Source: Tetranychus cinnabarinus
Taxonomy: Eukaryota > Arthropoda > Arachnida > Trombidiformes > Tetranychidae
NCBI GenBank assembly: GCA_022266195.1
Contig: WHVY01000009.1
Span: 1,178,001 to 1,242,000 of the forward strand
Direction of reading: 5' to 3'
DNA length: 64,000 nt
Shown here: positions 14,801 to 26,186 of the stretch, piece after piece
Numbering within the stretch: position 1 is the first letter of the stretch
How the letters are laid out: each line of letters begins with the position of its first letter
Translations under genes and position numbers: made by a program
The notes under the pieces: model-generated
What the model was told of the DNA's origin: nothing
What the model saw: the letters and a program-made list of their open reading frames with translations, nothing else
The model's database searches: none

Positions 14801-17800
14801 AAAGCAAAATCTAAGTTATTAGTTCAAACAAGAGTTGAACCAAAAAAGGCGCATAATTTGAAAAGGCATTTTTTGTGTGATTTTTTGATAAAGCAAATGA
14901 AAAATGGGCAAAATTGTAAAGTCAATAAGATAATGAAGCCTAATAGATAACAATGAAGAGATAGTTAAATAAAATGTTGATTATGTTTCAATATAAATAA
15001 AGGAAATATTCAATTGTTTGGCCAAATTTTTGCACTTATTTTTATTCCTGATTTGATTTACTCGTTTTTTTACCTTCATTCAAACCTTGAGGCATTTTTT
15101 CTGTCTGCAAACTTTCGCCATTTCCTTGGTAAAGAGAGTGAACAGAAAAAAAGTTGAATACTCAGGATGATCATCAAGAAGTTACACAGAGTTGGAAAGT
15201 TGAAATCTTTTTAGTTTTACCTTTTTCTCTGAAGGGAATCGAATGATGATAATGATGATATTGACCAACAAAATAACAAAAGGATGATAATGAGAGAGAG
15301 AGAAGAGAGACAACAGTTTTACCCTTTCATCTGAATACTCAAACATTCATGATTATTCTGAATGGTTATTGGAAAGAGTTTCCAGACTGAGTTTAAGTTG
15401 AACCGGTTAAAGCTGATTCCAAAGGGAAAAACTTAACCAAAGTAAACCAGATTAAGGCCACAAATTCAATTCATTTTACTTTCACTGTAATTCCTCAGGC
15501 TGGATAAGCATTCATTGTGATCTTCATGAATAATCTTTTCGAGTTTTCAAAGTTCTTGCCTTTCATCAAAGCAAATGTAAAAACTTTCAAATTTGAAACT
15601 TCTCTTCCCATTAATCTATTATTAAAACTCAAGCTTAAATGTTTTAAAACAAAATGATTTTGTGAAAAATAATGAATTTAGTCAGAACTTGTAACACCAT
15701 TATATCATGCTTTACAGAAAAATCTGTCAACTTAATCATTGTCATTGTGATTAACTTTTCTTGTTTTACTTTCAACAAACCTGAACGTCTAATTAACTTA
15801 CCTGGTTGGATTGGCAAAGTTTCAATCTCACAATTGAATTGAACAAATGAAAAAGACTCCATTTATTGATTGTCAACTTGTCGATCTAATAATAATCTTT
15901 CACTTATCACATTATCAAACCTTTTTTTCTCATTCTGCTTTACTAATCCAAATGATACTCAACTGCCTGAAGCAACTTTTCAATATTATAATTACTCTGA
16001 TATAATTTTGTTCTGATTCCTATTTATATACGCATTCATTGTTACCACGTGAATCAGCATCTCTTAACCTCGTGTTTAAGTCAGACAGCACAAACTAACT
16101 CTTTACCTTCAATTTCATTTTGACATCATTTTTCATAATCACACACACACTCAAGTATCATAGAAACAATCATCAATGTCTCGGTGAATTACCTTGCCTT
16201 TTATTTCCGTATTATTAACAATGAAATTAAATTTGTCTCTACCTTTTAGTGTTGCTTGGTTGGTAACATTTACACAAATGCATATTAACCAGGTAAAGTG
16301 GATCAAAGTTTAGTGGTTAAACACCTAAAGCTATTTGAGTCTCTCTTTTTTTTGCTTGCTCGCTACAACATTTAACCTAACAATTTGACAGGTCAAATCA
16401 ATTGGTTAATTAGTTGTTGATCATCTTTTTTCATTACAATTTCAGTTCTTCTTCTTTTCCTATCAATTACAAGTTGAATTACTGACATTCAACTGGTTAT
16501 ACAACTGTATGTTTAAACAGTTATCAACTTAACAGTAACTTTATTCAAGTGAAACATGACAATTGTTATCAACAGGCAATGTAAATTTGCAACAAAATAT
16601 TTAACATCTCATTTTTGTATGCACTTTTCAACAGCATTTGACGCTTCACATGAAAACAGTTTCATGAGAATATCATTTTTCAAGTTCATCTTTGTCTCTA
16701 TCTTTATCGAGATAAGAGTGTCAATTAACCCACAACTGTTGATTGACCAATTCAAGTGAATCAACAATTGTTTAGCGATAATTAAGTCAATGTTAACTTC
16801 AATATACAACAGTATAACAAGATAATGTGAAAAGGACAAGAAAAAACGACGATTTATGTTTAATCTGATTCTGCTAAATTGTTAAATGATTGGGAACTAA
16901 TTTGAGGTTGAAATATACACAAATGTACAAACACACAAATCAGTTCAACATTCAACTTGTCACTTTATTTGAATGTTTAATGTCTTAGACTTTAATTAAT
17001 CAGAGACTTTCTTGTTAACCTTTTTGCTTGATTCAGTTCAACTCTAAATGAAAATGGTTAGAGATGCATAAAAGGGTTGAAATTACATGAAATGTGAAGT
17101 TTGTTTAAGACACAGAAAATGGTGAAAAAAAGACGTCCAAAGTAACTAATATACTGATGTATTTATCAGATTTATATTCAGTTTCCAGACAATTTAAATT
17201 CAATGTTAGGAGAAGAAAAAAAAGTGTCAATAGAAATGATAAAAAGGTAAACTCAATCAACCTCCAATTCAAATGAAAAGATCTGTGATATTAGGTGGCG
17301 ATAGTTGACCATCGTAAGCAAAGAATCACAATTTTTCATCATTTCTTTCATCAATTGATTCACACCTTCTAATTAGCTAACTCTAATTATCTGTTCATTT
17401 TCAGTGATTCAACTGAACACTTTAAATGCAACTTTATTGATTGGCACTCGTGGTATTTCAATGTAGTTGAATATTAGCTGATTTAATTAACCTTGAATTT
17501 ATACTATCAAGTGATTTAATGCATCATTTTACCATGCAACTGCTTTCTTTATAAGTTAGCTGGAAATTGGCAAAAAACATGAACTTTAATACTCAAGCTT
17601 AACGATTCAATTGAATATATTGTAAGTTATCAGTTTCATCAGACCGGAAACAAAAAAAAACTAAATTACTAGGATTATTATTGGATGATTAATCTTGTTT
17701 GGTAAAAAAAAGTGACATGAAATGTAAACAAAAATCATGTAAACAGTGAGAAACCATTTGAATCTTTGCTCTCAGGTAAGAGTTTATTTCTGAATGTTAC

Positions 17801-18070
17801 ACGAGACAGTTTACATCAATATTGATACAGCCGTGAAATAATAACACTTTTCATCAGTTTACATCTTCATGGTGACCATAAAGACGACACTTTATTTTAA
17901 CTCTTTAAATGATTGAGTCAATTAGCTAGCAAATAATCAAATTACTAAAGCTTATTGAATGAGCATTAAATAATCTTATTTTTCACCAACATTTGAAAGT
18001 TTGTAACTGCATGTTAATACATTAATTGCAAGATTTGTTAATGAAAAAATAACTCAAAGTGAGTTCATAA

Positions 18071-18804
18071 GCAACAGTTGCATTTCAATGGAACTTCATC
18101 TTACATGAAAATTTGTCTTTTGAAGTTCTCCAAATTCTAGTCTCAACAAATTTGTCAACTGATAAGTTTTGATGAATTTATGATCGGAAATTTTGCAAAC
18201 TTGAGGTTGTATATTTACGTTTTGGCTTAAAATCATCTAATAATATTCTTAACCCTTCTTGTTGCAGAACTTTTGTATGGCCAAAACATTATTCATCAGT
18301 GATTCTGACAAAAGGAAACATTTCATGCTATCAGTCAAAATGTTTTATTCTAATAGTGATGATATTGGAACCTTCTATTCTCAAAGAATCAAAGTAATTT
18401 CCAAGCCATCTAAAAAGAAACAATCCCTCAAAAATACTGACTGTAAGTTATTAATCTGAAATTCATTATTGAAATACTGTGTATGCATCTGGCTGAAACT
18501 CACGTCTGCTCTGTTTTTTTTATTTATTTATTCTAGTGTGTATCGGCTCAGGAACCAAAGTTGCACTATTCAACCGATTGAGATCTCAAACTGTAAGCAC
18601 AAAGTACTTACATGTGGAAATAAGCATTTCCATGCCAACTCAATGGTCAGCGTTAGTTTAACTCTTAACCGACTTTAACAGATTTTCTTGCTATTGCTAT
18701 GAGTTTAAATAATTTATTTTAAACTCACACTCAACTTTTAGATGATAATTCAGACAATCTTCATATATTTTTGCGAGCCATTGTAATAGATGAATAATCA
18801 GCTA
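18071..18804 (+). pseudogene. Partial tandem duplicate of Su(H) exons 3-4
   Basis: This block copies 21751-22418 of the Su(H) gene. It starts inside exon 2 at GCAACAGTTGCATTTCAATG, has altered or inserted DNA where the exon 2 donor should be, then carries exon 3 (18268-18442), intron 3 and most of exon 4 (from 18537). Exon 3 differs from the functional copy by one synonymous base (AGT for AGC), and the intron differs only in a T-run length. In exon 4 a 1-base deletion near 18618 and a 5-base deletion near 18637 together restore the frame; a further deletion removes the exon 4 donor and gives a TAA at 18659-18661. The 5' exons and the C-terminal half are absent, so it cannot encode a working CSL protein. 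If spliced at the preserved sites it would leave a 96-codon frame from ATG 18277. Most likely a recent, decaying duplicate. Confidence 0.9.
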
Positions 18805-19338
18805 GCTTGTTTTAATGTTGGACTAAAAAAGAGTTCAAAAGCGTTTGAATTTTCATGGTTGCCATCTAACGTTAAATGAAATAAGCTCAATAGTGAGATA
18901 AAAAGGGTTGCGTCATTTGATTGATTGAAAAGTAACTTTTAGCTTTTACAAACTCATCTTTTTTTTGAAACAGTTTAAACATATTTAGGTTTTTTTGATT
19001 ATCAAGGTTGATTAAAATGATGATCAAACATTGAATAATTATAATTACACCAGATTCAGAAGAGGAGGAAGAAAAGGGTAGTTGGTTAAAGACAGCAGGA
19101 AGGCAAGAAAGCAGAAAGTAAAACTGTTGAAAGATTCAGCAGGTAAGGTTGATGGAAGAGATAGAGAGCAAAGAGAGACAGAAAGAAGAGAGAGAGAAGC
19201 TAACAACAGGTTAATGAATGATAGTTAAGTTTAATTGTTGGTGAGAAGAGAGAGAAAGAGAAAGAGGAGAATAAATAATAACATGAACGCGATGAGAAGA
19301 AAAAAAGATACAAATTTGAGAAAAGGTTGTTAACATAC
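18805..19338. other. Spacer or DM-gene intron
   Basis: No supported exon. It lies immediately 3' of the DM-gene splice donor on the minus strand and is probably intronic to that gene. A GA-rich tract (about 19151-19270) reads CT-rich on the minus strand. Candidate acceptors on the minus strand lead only to very short open frames, so I do not call a second exon. Confidence 0.5.
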
Positions 19339-20215
19339 CTTCGGAGAGCTGTTGTTGGCTCGATGAATTGGCTTCCGATGGATTTGCTTTCTTCTTTTTT
19401 CCTCGTAAATTTTTACCCTTATCGATAAGCTTACAAATACGACATTGACAGTAACGTCTTGCACATTTATCCTTATGGTTTTTCACTTCAAAATATTCAA
19501 AATGAACTTTGCACTTGGCGCAGTAAGGTCCTTCCTTTTCCTTCCTCTTTGTCTTTTCTTTTGTTAAGCCTTTACCTCCAATAGGTGAGCCCCTGGAAAC
19601 ACTACTACTGCCAAGACCATCATCACCTCCACCACCACCAAGACCACTACTATTACCACCAATTGCGTTGGACCCAATAACAACAAGAGAATCTGTTGAC
19701 ACTAAGGCAATGGAACTTGATGTGTCACCAGCACTTTGAGATTCATTGGAAACAACGGACATTTGGGATTCCTCTGATTTGACTATTGATGCTGCTGGTG
19801 AGGTTAGAGGATGATGGCTCGACATTGGACTCCTGTAAGAGTCAAGGTTTCCAAGTGGAGATGATAAAGGTCTACCAACAATGGAACAACTTTTCAAATC
19901 TTCAGATATATGGATAACACTATCGGTAGTGACCATAAAGACACCACCTCCATCTCGACCTTCTTCACTTGTGTTATTGTTGTTGTTGTTGTTGTTGCTA
20001 ATGTTAACACTTCCTTCTCCATCTTCATAACCACTGCCGTTATTAGCAGAAATGTCGTCACCAGTATCACCAGTAATGTCTGGGCTTCTTCTTCCTTCTC
20101 CTGAAGAGAGTCTTTCTCCTCTTTTGTCCTCCAAACGGCAACGGTTTTTTTCATTTTCCTTTGAAACAGCATCAAGTCCCAAAAGAGAATCAATTGAGAA
20201 GTTAATTTTATACAT
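19339..20215 (-). CDS. DM-domain (DMRT/doublesex-like) transcription factor, first coding exon
   Basis: The exon encodes 292 residues from ATG 20215, the first Met after an in-frame TAA, and ends at donor AAG|GTATG (GT at 19338-19337) in phase 1; the rest of the gene is not located. At residues 232-263 the Cys/His pattern C-x2-C-x2-H-x8-H-x3-C-x4-C-x-C-x2-C matches the intertwined zinc module of DM domains exactly, ending in CKL. DM proteins bind DNA in the minor groove and control sexual and neural differentiation. The usual recognition helix after the module is poorly conserved here, being a Lys/Gly-rich GKNLRGKKKK. Residues 6-12, FSIDSLL, look like an eh1 Groucho-binding motif. The middle is Ser/Gly/Asn-rich with an Asn run. 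Orthology to dsx or a named Dmrt is uncertain. If the donor is not used, the frame stays open to 19211. Confidence 0.85.
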
Positions 20216-21118
20216 CAGACACTCAATGAGATCATATTAGTTGAGATATAGAGAGTGAGAGAGTGTGTTTTTGTGTGTTTGTTTGAATGTATACAATGTT
20301 GATAGAGAACGAGAAAAAGGGAGAAAGATAAAGAGAGAGAGAGAGAGAGAGAGAAAAGTAACGACAACAATGACAGGATAGGGTTAAAATCAAATAGTAA
20401 AACTGTAGCACTAAGAGATTAAAGAGGGGAGAGATGATGATGATGAGAGAACTAGTTAGACTAAACGTCTGGATGGGAGATGATATTGTAAAAAGTTGAG
20501 TGAAAGAGTTGAGAATGATTGGAAAAAGAGAAAGTGAAAATGATAGGATAAAAAGAAGGAGAATCAACGATATGAAAAGAACACAGAGAGAACGAGAGTG
20601 AGGCGATGATGATGAATGATATCGTTTGGTGAGGGAGAGAAAAGGAGAGTAAATACGTTGGAGAGATAATCACAGAAAGAAACGAAACGAAAGAAATAAA
20701 ATTAGTTTCTCTTCAACTTCGGTTGGTAGTAAAATTTCATACTCAACATAAATGAGAAAAGTTGAGAAAAAAGACTTGAACAAAATGAATTGAAACACAC
20801 TAAAATTTCATCTCTCACTCTCTCAAGAGTAGATAGACAGATAATGCGAAAGATTATACGAAAGACAGGGGAGGAGAGACATGAAGAGAGTAATTCTCAC
20901 TCGAGAGAGAAGAAGATAAACTTAACTTCAACAAGTTTATTTTATTTAAAAATTGATCAACAGATGGAGCTACAAAAGCCACAAGTTTCTGTTTTTTGTT
21001 TGTTTGTGTTACATTTGCAAGAAATAACATTTTGCTTGTTTTTATTTCTTCATGAAAAATTTGATTATTGATCTTGACATTCGAGATTTTTAGCTAATAT
21101 CTTGTTATTTTTTTTGAA
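20216..21118. promoter_or_regulatory. Shared head-to-head intergenic region, DM gene / Su(H)
   Basis: The start codons of the minus-strand DM gene and plus-strand Su(H) are 904 bp apart. The interval is GA-rich on the plus strand (20232-20700) and contains no supported coding exon; the Ser/Leu-rich minus-strand frames are translations of CT repeats. It must contain at least parts of both 5' leaders, and probably promoter elements for one or both genes. I cannot place transcription starts. Confidence 0.55.
20332..20354. repeat. (GA)n microsatellite
   Basis: Uninterrupted GA dinucleotide run of 23 bases, 117 bp upstream of the DM-gene start codon. Such tracts can bind GAGA-type factors in arthropods; that role is inference here. 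Confidence 0.9.
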
Positions 21119-23875
21119 ATGTACGCGATACCCAATGAGGAAAATAATTCCTTCCAAGCCAGTGGATCGGAGCATGTTTTGACCCGTGAAGCTATGCGAA
21201 AATATCTTTTTGAAAAAGCGGTAAGTTGACTGAAAAATTTTGTATTTAAACAATGTCGCTATAGTTTAAATTTTAATTCTAGTTAATTTATCAAAGTAAA
21301 CTATGAGCTCATGTGAACCATCATTTAAAATTACAAATTGTAGTTGAAAGTGGTAGTCCAAACTTGGAAATTACAAATATGTTATGGTTTATCCATTTAT
21401 TGTTAACTTTTCTCTCAAAACCGTTGTTTAAATGATGTTTCAAATCAAATTTCTTAGTTTTTATATTTTTATGTCGTTCTTGTAACCATTTTTCTTTTTT
21501 TATTTTAGGAACTTGCAGAGAGATCAAAATCAGAAAAGGTAGAAAAGGATATCAAAGTGATCATCCTGCATGCCAAAGTTGCCCAGAAATCGTATGGATC
21601 AGAAAAGCGTTTCTTTTGTCCACCACCGTGTATTTATTTGACTGGGGAAGGATGGAAAGAAAGAAAAGAAAGAATGATTAAAGAAGGATGTTCAGAAGAA
21701 GGAGCTCAAGTTTGTGCATTTATTGGTATTGGAAGTCCCGAGCAAGAAATGCAACAGTTGCATTTCAATGGAGAGGTAAACTTGACAACAAACTTGTGGT
21801 TGTATATATTTACGTTCTGGCTTGGAATTATCTAATAATATTTTTACCCTTCTTTTTGCAGAACTTTTGTATGGCCAAAACATTATTCATCAGCGATTCT
21901 GACAAAAGGAAACATTTCATGCTATCAGTCAAAATGTTTTATTCTAATAGTGATGATATTGGAACCTTCTATTCTCAAAGAATCAAAGTAATTTCCAAGC
22001 CATCTAAAAAGAAACAATCCCTCAAAAATACTGACTGTAAGTTATTAATCTGAAATTCATTATTGAAATACTGTGTATGCATCTGGCTGAAACTCACGTC
22101 TGCTCTGTTTTTTATTTATTTATTCTAGTGTGTATCGGCTCAGGTACCAAAGTTGCACTATTCAACCGATTGAGATCTCAAACTGTAAGCACAAAGTACT
22201 TACATGTGGAAAATAAGCATTTCCATGCCAGCTCAACTCAATGGTCAGCGTTTACAATACACTTGCGTAAGTTTAATCCTAACCGACTTTAACAGATTCT
22301 CTTACAATTGCTATGAGTTTAAATAATTCATTTTAAACTCACACTCAACTTTTTAGATGTAAATTCAGACAACTTCATGCATTTTTGCTAGCCGTCAAAA
22401 TAGATGAATGATCAGCTACCTTTTAGAAGACTATATCATCATTCTTACAAAAATTAACAAAAGTTTAATCTCATGTTTAAATTTCCATATTGTGATTTAC
22501 TGTAGCTCACATTAACGTTCAAAGCGATTGACTTCACATTATAATGCATATACATCATGTATTTAAATTAATCTCAGTGCAAAACTTGTTTGTGAATAAT
22601 TTTGTTTTTTTTCCGTTGAGTAATATTTTAATGAATATTATATTGTATTAATTAACATTTCCTCAATTTAAGTTGATGATAACGAAGCTGAGTCAGAGGA
22701 ATTCACCGTCCAAGACGGTTTCATTCATTATGGTTCAACTGTTAAACTTGTTGACGCTATTACTGGTGTAGCTCTTCCAAGATTGGTAAGTAATTGTGTA
22801 TTTCAAAGTAAAAAAATTTTGGGAAAATGATTTCACAATTTTCGTTTCTTAATTTTATTCCAACAGATCATACGAAAAGTTGATAAACAAGAAGCCTTAT
22901 TGGACGCTGATGATCCAGTATCTCAATTGCACAAATGCGCTTTCTACTTGAAAGATACCGAAAGGATGTATTTATGCCTTAATCAAGATAAAATCATCCA
23001 ATTCCAAGCAACAGCATGTAATAATGGTCAAAATAAGGAAGTCTTAACGGATGGAGCCTCATGGACAATCATAAGTACAGATAAAGCAGAATATACATTC
23101 TATGAAGGGATGAATCTCATAAAGGACGCAGTTACTCCGGTTCCTATCGTTCATAGTTTAAATATGAATGGTGGAGGTGATGTTGCCATGCTAGAATTAA
23201 ATGGTGAAAATTTCAATGAATCACTAAAAGTCTGGTTTGGTGAAGTCGAGGCAGAAACTTTCTACAGGTATTTTCTCTTACATTGTATTTCTTTACTGCT
23301 TGAATATTTGATTATTCAGATGGATGTGTTACATTTATTTCTCATCTCTCTTCAACCAACAAATTTATCAACTAAAAGGAAATCTGAAAATAATAAATGT
23401 TTCACCAAATTTTACAATATATTAAAGCTATTCTATTCATACGTTTTTCAGATGCCAGGAAAGTTTGCTCTGCGTTATACCTCAGATCTCTGAAATAAGA
23501 GAAGGCTGGGAATGGGTCCGACAACCGACACAAGTACCTATTTCTTTGGTCCGTAATGATGGTGTCATCTATTCAACTAGTCTTACATTTACATATACTC
23601 CTGAACCTGGTCCTCGGCCTCACTGTCCTGATGTTGATAGGATTATCCGACCAGGTCGTACCAATCCAGATAGCCCAAAATACCAGCATCGTCATAACTT
23701 TTTCAATTCTACACCCATATCATCACCACTTGAACAAAGAACCAGTGACAATAACGATTCTCTTCAAATGAACAACAGTGATGCATACATGGTACCTGTT
23801 GAATATTATGGAACTTGGACAGATTGTGGGGAAAATAGGATTCGACTTCGTCACCCAAACGATCCACCACTTTGA
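21119..23875 (+). CDS. Su(H): Suppressor of Hairless / CSL (RBP-J) Notch effector
   Basis: Seven coding exons: 21119-21220, 21509-21775, 21862-22036, 22129-22266, 22673-22785, 22867-23267, 23452-23875; all junctions are GT-AG, phases agree, giving 539 residues. CSL binds DNA in the nucleus, represses Notch targets with co-repressors and activates them with the Notch intracellular domain. Family-typical segments are plain: LTREAMRKYL (about residue 21), ILHAKVAQKSYG, KRFFCPPPCIYL, SDSDKRKHFMLSVKMFY, FNRLRSQTVSTKYLHVE, RKVDKQEALLDADDPVSQLH, GASWTIISTDKAEYTFYEG and FTYTPEPGPRPH. They cover the N-terminal Rel-like domain, beta-trefoil and C-terminal Rel-like domain. The ATG follows an in-frame TAA at 21095-21097, so the N-terminus is only about 20 residues before LTREAM. 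An approximately 100-residue hydrophilic tail follows the core, typical in place but of unrecognised sequence. AATAAA lies at 24275. Confidence 0.97.
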
Positions 23876-25242
23876 CAGCACGCCAATATTTTAAAAAATT
23901 GATCTTATTGCTCATCAAATTGATTTTTCTCATCTATAGTCCAGCGCACAAATTTCATTATACAAGTCAATTTCACTACTTAGTGCTAACTAAACTTACC
24001 TCAAATCTCGCAAGCGAAAAGCGCACAAATCACGAAAGAAAAATATTTAGTCACTCACATATCATCACATACCATCACATAATTGTAAATAACAATTTTG
24101 TAAATACCATTAATTCATATAAATATGTATTTATAGATATCTTATGTTTTTAATGGAATTCACCAAACTCAAAGCTATCATGAAAATCCCTCCATAATTC
24201 ACCACGCATCAATTTAATGTATTTAAATCTAATTTTCTATTCTATTCGTAAAAAGTATCGAATATATTCAATTTAATAAATATTTTGTTAAATTTATCTG
24301 TTTCAGTCCTGTTGTCTAGGCTTGAACAAATTATCTGCGTTAGTGAGTCAATGTTTAATTAAATGCAAGTTTCACTAGAATTTAGGGAAAGTATCAAAGT
24401 CAATTCAATCGAAAGAGTTAGCAACCTTTTATTTGAGACTTCGTCTCGTGGAATAACTAATTCGGTCGCTGATAAAACAGCAAACATAAGCTGTTGGTTA
24501 AAGCTCTATACGGCTAATGAAACAATTTCATGTCTGATAAAGTGATTAAGTGTCTCTAATATAAACTATTTGCTTCAACTGTTGGTTTAAGCTTGGAATA
24601 TGTAGGATCACCTAGTTAATTTGAATTTTTTCTCAGCAGAATAGAGTAATTATTCAATTTTAAATGCGCGTGCATGAGATGGAAATTAGATACAGATAAA
24701 CTGTGATTCGAACAAAAGTAGATATTTTATTTCATTATCCTTCTATTATCATTCATGACATCTTAATAAGCATCTAATGGCATTTTTGATTTCTCCATCT
24801 TCATCTTCCATAATTTGTTGACAATAAAAGAAATATAAAATTAAAAAAAAACAAGTCAAGCATTTGTGTTCTATTAATAACACCAAGTTGTTCCTATTTG
24901 ATTCAGTCAATATAATACTATCAATTTGATTATAATTCGAATTGCACTATCACTGAGTAGAAAAAAAAGTGTGGTTGTTTCCATGGAATAATTCAACGAC
25001 AAAAAAATCGTAAGTCTGAAGAGCAAGAACAGAAAGTATAACAAGGTGATGGTCATGAGATTCTTGAAATGATGAGTATATGTAAATTGTCTTTGGTTTC
25101 CGCTGAGAATACAGAATTGTATTTGTTCGGGAGATGAGATAAAGAAAAAGACTATTTAAGATGGTTGAATGGTTGAATTCAAGAATTGTTGATACATCTT
25201 GGTATAAAAAAACCGGGACAGATTCAGATAAATATTGTTTAA
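23876..25242. other. Su(H) 3' UTR and spacer
   Basis: The plus-strand 3' UTR of Su(H) probably runs to just past the AATAAA at 24275. The remainder, towards the 3' end of the convergent FLYWCH gene, is AT-rich with no supported exon. A 60-codon ATG frame at 24363-24545 has no recognisable features. Confidence 0.5.
24275..24280 (+). other. Poly(A) signal candidate for Su(H)
   Basis: Canonical AATAAA 400 bp after the Su(H) stop codon, followed by T-rich DNA. Confidence 0.6.
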
Positions 25243-26186
25243 CTAAACATCATCGGAGTGACATAGTTGATCAGTTACTTCTTCTAAAGTGTAAGTTTGT
25301 TCCTCTTCTTCTTTATTTTGAATCTCGTACTGTTGAATTAATTGTTTCAATTGTTCGTTCTCAAGCTCCAATTTTTGCTTTTCCTCTCTTTCAGCGTTTA
25401 ATTGCATTTCTAAAAATTTTTGAACTTGCTCAGCTTTCCTTGTTTCTTCTTGTAACCGTAACTCCTTTGCCTCCATCTCGGTAGACCAATCTCGAACAAC
25501 TTGTTCCAATTCAACTTTTAATCTCAAATTTTCCGTCTGAAGAGAATCACTTTCGGTCGAGCTTATAAGATTGTTTACTAATTCTTCAATTTTTTTCTGT
25601 GATTCACTGATTTCCTTAACCGCTGATTGGAGAGACGATGAGGTAGAGGTTGAATTCGTTTGGATTTTACTCGTACTTGGTTCTAGTTGATTATGATCAC
25701 ATTGTAACGTGGGTTCTTCAGCTGATGTTTCCATGTAACTACTTCCAGAGCTATTAAAAGAATACTCAGCGAAAGGTTCTGCAGGATTGACTAACACTTG
25801 TTGACTAACTTCATCATCTTGGGCTATTTGCTGCATTGATAGGTTAATATGAAAACAAGAGCAAAAAAAAGAATGAACAAGAAAAGTGAATTAGTATAAT
25901 ATATAGATTTTATTTTAGATCTAAAAATCATTCTTACTTGATAATTTGTTGGTGGTGACAGCCCTTCTAAACGAGTAATCTCCTCTTGATTAGTGTCATC
26001 ATGATTATGTCTCAAGAAATGGCCCATCACTTTACCATTGTGGGTAGTTATTTTTGCAGGACAGTTGGCTTTCCTACATTTCCAGTAAACCTTTTCATCT
26101 CTGCATTTGTTGCGTCGAAAAATAAAATCACCAGCTATTAAGGTGTCATTATTACGAGAATTTTTAATAAAACGAACTAAAGTCAT
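25243..26186 (-). CDS. FLYWCH zinc-finger protein with coiled coil
   Basis: Two coding exons, 26186-25938 and 25830-25243, joined by a 107-bp intron (donor CAA|GTAAGA, acceptor TGCAG|CAA, phase 0), give 278 residues. Residues about 5-62 match a FLYWCH finger: a leading FIKNS segment, the G-x-F-x-F stretch, YWKC, a second Cys six residues on (NCPAKI), and a closing HNH. FLYWCH fingers occur in chromatin and transcription proteins such as Mod(mdg4) variants and C. elegans FLH factors. The second half is a Glu/Gln/Lys-rich coiled coil (about residues 145-265), suggesting dimerisation. A possible 5' UTR acceptor (TTGTAACAG) lies just before the ATG. The domain is clear; the DNA target and role are unknown. 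Confidence 0.85.

Larger units (their letters stand above)
1..18070. other. Gene-poor AT-rich stretch, no supported gene
   Basis: I see no conserved protein domain on either strand in these 18 kb. Open frames are short, low in complexity (Asp, Ile, Ser, Phe runs from GAT, ATT and CTT repeats), and many begin at TTG rather than ATG. Slightly GC-richer islands lie near 1480-1600, 6590-6760, 11500-11660 and 14190-14420 and could be regulatory or untranslated. Pyrimidine-rich tracts occur near 3971-4020 and 14395-14600 on the plus strand. The stretch lies 3' of the minus-strand DM-domain gene, so it may contain that gene's missing 3' exons or a long intron; I could not identify any with confidence. 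Confidence 0.6.

Noticed and set aside
20232..20673. Overlapping Ser/Leu-rich minus-strand frames upstream of the DM gene
   Set aside because: They translate CT repeats of the probable 5' leader.
24363..24545. 60-codon ATG frame after Su(H)
   Set aside because: No features; lies just downstream of the Su(H) poly(A) signal.
25161..25484. 107-residue plus-strand frame
   Set aside because: Antisense shadow of the FLYWCH coiled-coil exon.
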